From the NCBI GenBank assembly GCA_034434695.1, contig DAOTYY010000166.1:1-29351 (forward strand): a DNA stretch of 29,351 bases, given 5' to 3'. The position numbers and the translations under genes are program-made. This document shows positions 23,667 through 29,351 of the stretch, in pieces. Under the pieces are notes generated by a model. That model did no database searches. It worked only from the letters and a program-made list of their open reading frames with translations, and had not been told where the DNA came from. Origin of the DNA: DYEC01 sp034434695. Lineage in GTDB: Bacteria > Chloroflexota > Anaerolineae > Anaerolineales > Anaerolineaceae. Positions within the stretch are counted from its first letter, which is position 1, and every line of letters starts with the position of its first letter.

Positions 23667-24512
23667 ATGGCAACGATTGAGGTACAAAATTTCAGCTATA
23701 TCTATCCCGGTGAATCTGAAGCTGCGCTCAGGAACATCCATTTTGAGGTGGAAGCAGGGCAGTTGTTTGCGATTTTGGGCGCCAATGGCGCCGGAAAATC
23801 TACGCTGTGTTTGGCGCTGGCTGGACTGATCCCGCATCTTTTTCACGGCGAGATGAATGGCAATGTGACAGTGCTGGGAATGAACACGCTTAAGTATGGA
23901 CCGTCTGAACTTGCTGGTAAAGTTGGGTTGGTATTACAAAATCCAGCCAATCAACTTTCCGGAATGCGATACACGGTGTATGAAGAAGTTGCCTTTGGAT
24001 TGGAAAATCTTGGTGTTCCCTCAATACAAATGCCTGAGCGTATAAAGAAGGCATTATCGTGGGTGGGATTGAGTGAGCTGGGAGACCGGTCTCCATATGC
24101 ACTTTCAGGTGGACAGCAACAACGTCTGGCTTTGGCTTCTGTACTTGCTTTGGAGCCACAAGTATTGATTCTGGATGAACCCACAGCAATGCTTGACCCG
24201 AAAGGCAGTCAGGAAATCTTTGAGATTATTCACAAGTTAACCCAAATGGGAAAGACGGTTATCATTGCTGAACACCGATTGGAGTGGGTTGCCTGTCATG
24301 CAGATCGGATGCTTGTGTTGAAAGAAGGGGAGGCAATATTACAGGGCAAACCTGCACAAGTGATGACTTTACCTTTACTCAAAGAAATTGGTATTGGGTG
24401 GTTGCGTTATACAGAAGCTGCTTATCTGGGCAAAAAACGAAACTTATGGCTGGAAGATATGCCATTGCCAGTTACTCTAGAACAAGCAGTTGTTGGATTT
24501 CTTCGGGTCTAG
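23667..24512 (+). CDS. ecfA1: ECF transporter ATPase subunit, canonical
   Basis: The 281-residue ABC ATPase has Walker A GANGAGKST (38-46), Q-loop LQNPANQL, signature ALSGGQQQRLALA, Walker B VLILDEPTAMLD and H-loop IIAEHRLEW. The Q-loop NPANQ form is typical of ECF ATPases. A longer start at 23589 would overlap the EcfT gene by 76 bases, so the ATG at 23667, two bases after its stop, is preferred. It pairs with the second ATPase, encoded 9 bases downstream. The C-terminal 60 residues are a family-specific extension. Confidence 0.9.
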   Translation: MATIEVQNFSYIYPGESEAALRNIHFEVEAGQLFAILGANGAGKSTLCLALAGLIPHLFHGEMNGNVTVLGMNTLKYGPSELAGKVGLVLQNPANQLSGMRYTVYEEVAFGLENLGVPSIQMPERIKKALSWVGLSELGDRSPYALSGGQQQRLALASVLALEPQVLILDEPTAMLDPKGSQEIFEIIHKLTQMGKTVIIAEHRLEWVACHADRMLVLKEGEAILQGKPAQVMTLPLLKEIGIGWLRYTEAAYLGKKRNLWLEDMPLPVTLEQAVVGFLRV

Positions 24513-24521
24513 GGTAGTACG

Positions 24522-25340
24522 ATGCTCATCAAAGTTGAAGAGATTTATTTTCATTACCCGAAGGGCGTTCAAGCTTTACGCGGTGTTTCGCTGACTATCC
24601 AGCAAGGTGAGCGAGTGGCACTAATTGGACAAAACGGTTCAGGAAAAACCACTTTGGCTCGCCACTTGAATGGACTACTCCATCCGCAGCGCGGCATTGT
24701 CTGGATTGGTGACTGGCAAACCAGCCAGCATACTCCTTCACAAATGGCACGGCGGGTTGCCTATGCGTTTCAAAATCCGGATGAGCAATTATTTCGCTTT
24801 CGGGTTTGGGATGAGGTGGCATTTGGTCCTCAAATGCTCGGCTTTTCTTCCTCTCAGGTGCAAACCGCAGTTGAACAATCACTGGAATTATTTGGATTGA
24901 AAGCTTCCGCTCAGCTCAACCCGCGAGACCTGGGGTATTCTGGTCGTAAGCGTGTGACATTGGCTTGTGCTTTTGCTATGCAAACGCCAATTGTCGTATT
25001 GGATGAGCCTACGGCAGGTTTAGATGCTGGAGAACAAGCACGACTAGCAGAAGCAATTCATTTTATCCATCAGCAAGAAAGAACTGTGCTGGTGATCTCG
25101 CATGATATGGACTTTATCGCCGAAAACATGGAACGGGTGATTCTGCTAAAGGATGGACAGGTAGTATTAGACGCATCAACAGAAGTGCTTTTCGCCCAAA
25201 CGCGCATTTTGGAAGAAACGGCAATCACTGCTCCGCAACTTGTTCGTTTAGGTCTTCGTTTGGGACATTCTCGCCCTGCACTGAATGCTGTGCAATTTTT
25301 GGATAACTTTGAAAGAACGCGTCTTAATCAAAGACTTTGA
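24522..25340 (+). CDS. ecfA2: ECF transporter ATPase subunit with altered signature motif
   Basis: The 272-residue ABC ATPase has Walker A GQNGSGKTT (36-44), Q-loop FQNPDEQLF, Walker B IVVLDEPTAGLD and H-loop VISHDMDF. The expected signature LSGGQ is replaced by LGYSG in RDLGYSGRKRVTLACAFAM; flanking residues align without gaps, so this is substitution, not loss. In ABC dimers the signature of one subunit completes the ATP site on the other's Walker A. The complex therefore may have one standard and one degenerate site, as in several heterodimeric ABC proteins. The last gene of the operon; a terminator-like hairpin overlaps its stop. Confidence 0.9.
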   Translation: MLIKVEEIYFHYPKGVQALRGVSLTIQQGERVALIGQNGSGKTTLARHLNGLLHPQRGIVWIGDWQTSQHTPSQMARRVAYAFQNPDEQLFRFRVWDEVAFGPQMLGFSSSQVQTAVEQSLELFGLKASAQLNPRDLGYSGRKRVTLACAFAMQTPIVVLDEPTAGLDAGEQARLAEAIHFIHQQERTVLVISHDMDFIAENMERVILLKDGQVVLDASTEVLFAQTRILEETAITAPQLVRLGLRLGHSRPALNAVQFLDNFERTRLNQRL

Positions 25341-25376
25341 AAACAAAACTGACCTTTCTATAGCAAGGTTTGTTTT
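25340..25376 (+). terminator. Terminator-like hairpin after the ECF operon
   Basis: AAAACAAA (25340-25347) pairs with TTTGTTTT (25369-25376) and CCTT (25353-25356) with AAGG (25365-25368), with an internal bulge. The T-rich second arm continues as TTTTTCG. It starts at the last base of the EcfA2 stop codon. Confidence 0.5.
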
Positions 25377-25460
25377 TCGTATAGATATATGTCGAAAAAA
25401 TGACTTTTTCAATCTTGTCTTCATTGGGAAAATTTTTCACAGATACTGTAAAATATAAAC

Positions 25461-25679
25461 ATGAACGTGTCCGATATTCTCCGTCTGCTCTTGTTGCTGG
25501 GTATTTTGGGCATGGCACTGCTGGCAGCTTTTTATTTACGCCGTCGCGAATTATCCTGGCAAGCGTATTTGCTCTGGGGACTGGTGGCATTGCTCATCCC
25601 AGTCCTTGGTCCGTTTTTGGTCATTGCCAGCCGTCCAGGTCGTCCACGTGGTACTGGTAAAGGTTCGTCATGCGGCTGA
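25461..25679 (+). CDS. Small two-helix membrane protein, PLDc_N-like
   Basis: The 72-residue protein has two hydrophobic segments, ILRLLLLLGILGMALLAAFY and YLLWGLVALLIPVLGPFLVI, joined by a short basic loop (LRRRELSW). The second segment ending in P-x-L-G-P-F-L-V-I resembles the phospholipase-D nuclease N-terminal (PLDc_N) helix pair, common in small membrane proteins. Function unknown. It starts at ATG 25461; a T/A-rich region with TGTAAAATATAA upstream may hold its promoter. The next gene follows after 60 bases. Confidence 0.6.
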   Translation: MNVSDILRLLLLLGILGMALLAAFYLRRRELSWQAYLLWGLVALLIPVLGPFLVIASRPGRPRGTGKGSSCG

Positions 25680-25739
25680 TTTTTCTAAAGCGCATTTTGT
25701 AAATATCCCTTTTTATTGTGTCTTTCAAGGGAGGCTTAC

Positions 25740-26228
25740 TTGAAAAATGATCGCTGGTTAATTGCCATTCTGGCAGGTGCTCTCTTGCTGGCTGGTCTGG
25801 CAGTTGGGCTGTTTCTTGCACGCCGGGCGGCGCTTGATTATCAACCTGAGGATAGCCCGGCAAATATTCTACATAATTACGTGTTGGCGCTTGACCGCAA
25901 AGATTTTGACCGCGCCTATGGCTATCTGGCAAACCATGCGAATAAACCCGCTTTGAGTGCTTTTCGAGCGCATATTCTTTCTGTGTCTGATTGGGCAGCT
26001 TTAGAAATTGGGGAAGTTATTCTAAACGATGATCAGGCTGTCGTGACAATTTCCGTTTATCATTACAGTAATGCGCCTTTGAACGAAGGCTGGATAGAAA
26101 AGACAACCGCTGAGTTGGTCAAACAAAATGGGGAGTGGAAAATTCTCAGAATGCCTTACCCGTTTTTTAGTTTTGACTGGGTTCAGTTACAAGAATTTGT
26201 ACCCGATCCTCAAATGCCAGTTTATTAA
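25740..26228 (+). CDS. Membrane-anchored protein with NTF2/DUF4878-like domain
   Basis: TTG at 25740 is chosen since AAGGGAGG ends 6 bases upstream. The 162-residue product has an N-terminal membrane anchor (LIAILAGALLLAGLAVGLFL) and an outside domain with NYVLALDRKDFDRAYGYLA, VVTISVYHYSNAPL and TTAELVKQNGEWKILRMPYP. This helix-then-strand pattern, ending in GEWKI, is typical of small NTF2-like or DUF4878-like extracellular domains. No catalytic role is evident. It lies between the PLDc_N-like gene and the DUF5671 protein, on the same strand and 21 bases from the latter, suggesting a membrane-linked unit. Confidence 0.65.
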   Translation: MKNDRWLIAILAGALLLAGLAVGLFLARRAALDYQPEDSPANILHNYVLALDRKDFDRAYGYLANHANKPALSAFRAHILSVSDWAALEIGEVILNDDQAVVTISVYHYSNAPLNEGWIEKTTAELVKQNGEWKILRMPYPFFSFDWVQLQEFVPDPQMPVY

Positions 26229-26249
26229 GGCTGAAAAGAGACACGAGCT

Positions 26250-28190
26250 ATGCGCGTAGTGCGTCGTTTGTATTTTTATTTGATTACGCTGATTGGGCTG
26301 GAAGCGGTTATTTGGGGAGCCATATCATTGGCGCGCACAATTGTAAAACAATTGCCGCTTTTTGGAACGCTGGATATGCTGGCAGGAGGGTTGTCAGCGG
26401 TTCTGGTGGGGTTGCCAGTATTCTCGATTCACTGGCTGACCATCCAGCGTGATGCCCGTCAGGATGAAGAGGAAAAACAAGCCCGCTTGCGAGCGGTATT
26501 TCTGTACGGGGTCCGGCTGGTAACACTGATTCCAGTTGCACATAATCTGCTGGCGCTGGTAAACCGCACTGCATTCTCATTGCTCAATGTTTTACCTTCC
26601 TTTGCCTGGCTGGGCGGTGGGCAAACAGTTTGGGACAATCTGATCGCTATGGTGATTAACCTGGCGGTCTGGTTTTATTTTGACCATGTTTTGCGTGCTG
26701 AGTGGAGTGATCGTTCTGAAGAGAATTATCTGGTTGGGGTGCGGCGATTGTATCGGTACATTTGGGTTATTTATTCATTGGTTTTGACGATCATTGGGGT
26801 TCGAGAATTGATCAAATTTGTTTTATCATTATTAGAATCACCGCCCTTAATCATGGTTCAGTGGTTGGGGAATGGATTGGCGTTTAGTCTGGTAGGAATG
26901 GGATTGTTTGGTTGGAGCTGGACGGTTGTGCAACGCGCTTGTGCTGTCGCTCCCGCTGAAGCCAGTTCAACTTTGCGGCTTGGGGTATTGTATGTACTGA
27001 GTTGGGCTGGCGCGGCGCTGGCACTGATATCTAGTGGGGAAATTTTGAATCATTTGCTGCGTCTGGCGCTGGGCGGCTTTGCCAGTTACTCTGAATTTTT
27101 GACCGAGATACGCGATGCACTTGCTCTCTTGATGCCGATAGCGGTAGTCTGGTTTTATTTCAATCTTCAGCGGCTTCAGCAAGCGAGCATAGAGACAGAT
27201 GAGCTACGCCGTGCAACGCAGGAACATTTATTTTTCTCTTTTCTGTCGTTGGGCGGTTTGAGCGCACTAATAATTGGGTTGTGGCAGTTGCTCGGTGTTC
27301 TGAATGATTTATTGTTTGGCAGGCTGATCAGTACGCTGCGATTGCGAGATCCGCTGGCAGGTGCATTGTCAACATTGTTGATTGGCTTGATTCTCTGGTT
27401 ATTGACTTGGTTGCGTCTGCAAACAGAAAGCCGCCGCCTAGATCGTGTTGGTGATCATCTTCGCCGTTCGATTGTACGCAAAGGCTATCTCTATCTGGTG
27501 ATTTTTGTGCTGGTCATTGCATTAATGTCCAGCGCTGGCGCAGCAATTTACCGTGCTGTTTTGCATTTACTTGGTCAGGAAGAGCCGGATTTCTGGCGGT
27601 TTCTTTCGCTGGATTGGGAACATATCGTCTTGGTAGTGACGTGGTTGTTCTATCATCTTTCCGTTTTGCGTCAGGATGCGCAGTGTTTCCGGCAGACACT
27701 GCGTGAACGATATGCTGACTTTTCAGTGCTAATTTTACAATCCGAGGAAAATGATTTTTCTGAAGCTCTGGCGCGCGCAATTCAACAGCAAGTCCCTGGC
27801 GCATCCATTTTCTTGCGCCGACCGGGAAGCGAGCCGTTAGAAGATGAATTGTTGAGCGTTAAGGCTATTTTGATGTCTTCTGGGCTGGCTTTGCAACCGC
27901 CAGAGTCGCTGCGGCTCTGGCTGGAAGCATATCGAGGGAAGCGTTTGTTATTGCCGGTTGGGTTTTCCGGCTGGAATTTCGTGGGCATGTCAGAACGCCC
28001 ACTACGCGAACGGATACGAGAAGCCGCACAGACTGTTCGTTATTTGGCTGAGGAACGAACGTTGCCCGCGACTGTGGCACCTGCCTTTGGATGGTCTACC
28101 CTTTTGAACATCTTTGGCTGGTTGTTTATTCTTCTGCTTGCGCTCTGGTTCTTTGTATTTGTGACTTCCGTGATTGGCTTATGGGATTAA
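26250..28190 (+). CDS. Multi-repeat DUF5671 membrane protein
   Basis: The 646-residue protein has about a dozen membrane segments in repeated blocks. Each block starts with a basic-aromatic phrase such as VRRLYFYLITLIGLEAVIWG, VRRLYRYIWVIYSLVLTIIG, LRLGVLYVLSWAGAALALIS or VRKGYLYLVIFVLVIALMSS, followed by a second helix pair; WFYF/LFYH phrases recur after each. This is the DUF5671 pattern, here repeated several times. Residues about 490-610 form a soluble insert, and the protein ends with one more helix (LLNIFGWLFILLLALWFFVF). Function is not known. ATG at 26250 follows GAAAAGAGA. Confidence 0.75.
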   Translation: MRVVRRLYFYLITLIGLEAVIWGAISLARTIVKQLPLFGTLDMLAGGLSAVLVGLPVFSIHWLTIQRDARQDEEEKQARLRAVFLYGVRLVTLIPVAHNLLALVNRTAFSLLNVLPSFAWLGGGQTVWDNLIAMVINLAVWFYFDHVLRAEWSDRSEENYLVGVRRLYRYIWVIYSLVLTIIGVRELIKFVLSLLESPPLIMVQWLGNGLAFSLVGMGLFGWSWTVVQRACAVAPAEASSTLRLGVLYVLSWAGAALALISSGEILNHLLRLALGGFASYSEFLTEIRDALALLMPIAVVWFYFNLQRLQQASIETDELRRATQEHLFFSFLSLGGLSALIIGLWQLLGVLNDLLFGRLISTLRLRDPLAGALSTLLIGLILWLLTWLRLQTESRRLDRVGDHLRRSIVRKGYLYLVIFVLVIALMSSAGAAIYRAVLHLLGQEEPDFWRFLSLDWEHIVLVVTWLFYHLSVLRQDAQCFRQTLRERYADFSVLILQSEENDFSEALARAIQQQVPGASIFLRRPGSEPLEDELLSVKAILMSSGLALQPPESLRLWLEAYRGKRLLLPVGFSGWNFVGMSERPLRERIREAAQTVRYLAEERTLPATVAPAFGWSTLLNIFGWLFILLLALWFFVFVTSVIGLWD

Positions 28191-28207
28191 ATTGTAGACC
28201 AGACAAG

Positions 28208-29056
28208 TTAAACAATTTTCAGATAGTCTTGCAAACGTTTTATTGCCAACGCGCCAGTTAGCAGGTGGAAAAGTGCGTACAATTCCAGCGCAAAAGGCAA
28301 GTATCCGCCATACCCTAGCAATGGCATTTCAAACACGCGCCAGAAATCCACAAACGGCACGCGGTAAATCCACTTGGGATAAGAATAGAAATTCCAGAAT
28401 TCCCAAAAAAAGCCGCAAGTTAGTGCGCCTAGCCATAGGGCGAGCACGGGACGCCAATCGCCTTTTTGAGTGTAATCCACCAGCGACGGATGTTTCAGCC
28501 AGATGTTAAGCGGCTCCAAAATAAAATACAACGATATCCAGAGGAAAGGAAAGAATACATTTGGCAAAAGCAGCAAAAGCGCCAACATCACCCATCCTGC
28601 AACGAAGAAGGCAATTTGCCCTCGTTTTCCGGGTGCAAGACGAAGCCCGCTCTTCATTCTTTGTAACCATCCAAATGTTCCAGCCAGTTCTGCTGTGCCA
28701 AATATGGCTGGCATGACAGTCGAGAAACTCAGTGAAGCCAGCAAGGCATATTCGAATGGGGTGAATGACTCAGCACCCAGATAAAACCAGTTTTGAGCAC
28801 GCAAATTGATCAGCTCAAACAGCCACCAACCCGGCACGGAAAGAAAGAATAGCATTGCGTAACCGAAGGGTTGACGAGTTGCCAGTGAGTTCCCCTTGCG
28901 CATGAACACTAGTCCATCCACTGTAAGCGCGTAACCCAGCCAAAGGGGAAAGAATGTCCAATGGGTGCGCAGACCCGGTAATGACCAGTTCAGCGCCCAA
29001 AACAGTGTGACCAGCCCAAGTCCAATCCAGAAGTGTAGTGGTACTCTTCTCACCAT
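28208..29056 (-). CDS. Polytopic membrane protein of unknown function
   Basis: The 282-residue protein has about eight hydrophobic segments, for example LGLVTLFWALNWSLPGL, YAMLFFLSVPGWWLFELI, FFVAGWVMLALLLLLPNVFF and VLALWLGALTCGFFWEFWNF. Conserved-looking polar motifs are WWLFELINLRAQNWFY and FFWEFWNFYSYPKWIY with later FEMPLLGYGGYLPF, in which Glu, Asn and Tyr residues lie inside membrane segments. I do not recognise the family. The ATG overlaps the TGA of the upstream DUF2804 C-terminus by seven bases, so it was coupled to it. It converges with the DUF5671 gene, with 17 bases between. Confidence 0.75.
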   Translation of the reverse strand: MVRRVPLHFWIGLGLVTLFWALNWSLPGLRTHWTFFPLWLGYALTVDGLVFMRKGNSLATRQPFGYAMLFFLSVPGWWLFELINLRAQNWFYLGAESFTPFEYALLASLSFSTVMPAIFGTAELAGTFGWLQRMKSGLRLAPGKRGQIAFFVAGWVMLALLLLLPNVFFPFLWISLYFILEPLNIWLKHPSLVDYTQKGDWRPVLALWLGALTCGFFWEFWNFYSYPKWIYRVPFVDFWRVFEMPLLGYGGYLPFALELYALFHLLTGALAIKRLQDYLKIV

Positions 29057-29250
29057 TTGGCTTTGTGTTCTTCAATAAACCCAAGTTGATCTTTTAACTG
29101 TATGGTTTCACCTGTGTCGCTAATTGCCTGACCATAATAATAGCCGAACATCTGATGGACTTCACTGAAAAGCAGCTTGAAGTCCGTTTTCGCTACTCGT
29201 TCCAGTTTAGGGGTGAAAGCTGATTGACTGACAAATCTTAATAAGAGAAG
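29050..29250 (-). pseudogene. C-terminus of a DUF2804 protein
   Basis: The minus strand reads RFVSQSAFTPKLERVAKTDF, SEVHQMFGYYYGQAISDTGE and QLKDQLGFIEEHKAKW to TGA at 29052-29050. The ending SEVHQ.FG...G....D.G....D.LGF.EEH.A.W is characteristic of DUF2804 proteins (usually 330-370 residues). The frame is closed upstream by a stop within the hairpin at 29250-29331, so the rest of the gene is not continuous with it in this window. Either the gene was interrupted by the hairpin-forming sequence, or this is only a remnant. Confidence 0.6.
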
Positions 29251-29331
29251 GCTATCGGCATTCTTCCTTCTATGGCAAACTTATGTTCCCACACATAACC
29301 AGCCGTAGGAAGGAAGAAATGAACAATAGCC
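29250..29331. repeat. Long imperfect hairpin, about 82 bp
   Basis: GGCTAT (29250-29255) pairs with ATAGCC (29326-29331), TTCTTCCTTC (29261-29270) with GAAGGAAGAA (29309-29318), TATGGC (29271-29276) with GCCGTA (29302-29307), and TTATG (29281-29285) with CATAA (29294-29298), around loop TTCCCACA. Arms are about 35 bases with small bulges. It has the look of a MITE-like or other palindromic element beside a broken DUF2804 frame. Confidence 0.6.
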
Positions 29332-29351
29332 TCACACTGTATCGTATCATA

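Noticed and set aside
29238..29351. Minus-strand open frame running off the right edge (IVHFFLPTAGYVWEHKFAIE and on, stop at 29238)
   Set aside because: It lies mostly within the long hairpin and resembles no family; the DUF2804 C-terminus is in another frame directly after it. It may be an open frame by chance, so it is not called as a gene.
1..29351. CRISPR array, rRNA or phage structural genes
   Set aside because: No regularly spaced direct repeats, no rRNA-like sequence and no phage-type proteins were seen on either strand.

Overview
The window looks like one chromosomal stretch of an anaerobic member of the Chloroflexota, most likely class Anaerolineae. This is inferred from the gene mix: a SorC-controlled sugar operon, an ECF transporter set, DUF5671 and DUF2804 proteins, a very large activase of the benzoyl-/2-hydroxyacyl-CoA dehydratase type, a formylglycine-generating-enzyme-like remnant, and a TudS/CD3072-like desulfurase-type protein. 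No rRNA or marker gene is present to prove it.

Layout. (1) Positions 1-422 hold the 5' end of a transposase gene running off the left edge, two palindromes and a promoter-like signal, but no other convincing gene. (2) Positions 423-8535 are one minus-strand operon, read from high to low coordinates: SorC regulator, SIS-domain sugar-phosphate isomerase, zinc dehydrogenase, SAF-domain (COG4091) dehydrogenase, fucose-isomerase-like protein, FGGY kinase and an M24 peptidase-fold protein that has lost most metal ligands. Gaps are tiny or negative. No transporter is included. A good sigma-70-type promoter and a candidate operator precede the regulator. (3) Positions 8646-9434 are a complete IS1-family element with terminal repeats; its transposase needs the classic -1 slip and also carries an in-frame stop. 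(4) Positions 9561-10702 hold a broken formylglycine-generating-enzyme-like gene between perfect 14-bp inverted repeats. (5) Positions 10820-13905 are a two-component pair (NarL-type regulator and membrane histidine kinase); the kinase is frameshifted in a run of seven G.

(6) Positions 14121-18355 encode a giant activase whose N-terminal 56 residues lie in a separate ORF overlapping the main ORF by ATGA. (7) Positions 18499-21362 are a gene graveyard: an unknown decayed gene, a TudS-like gene joined to a lipoprotein fragment, a scrap of a terpene-cyclase-like ('NifH') family and a truncated transposase, ending at an intact tRNA-Lys(CTT) with its own promoter. (8) Positions 21491-25376 form a plus-strand transport operon: extended -10 promoter, structured leader with a strong intrinsic terminator, small ORF, PPC-domain protein, ECF S component, EcfT and two ABC ATPases, closed by a terminator. 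The substrate is not evident. (9) Positions 25461-28190 encode three membrane proteins of unknown role. Positions 28208-29250 hold, on the minus strand, a polytopic membrane protein preceded by the C-terminus of a DUF2804 protein, next to a long imperfect hairpin at the right edge.

The most interesting parts are the sugar operon of unknown substrate, the leader-controlled PPC-ECF operon and the split activase.
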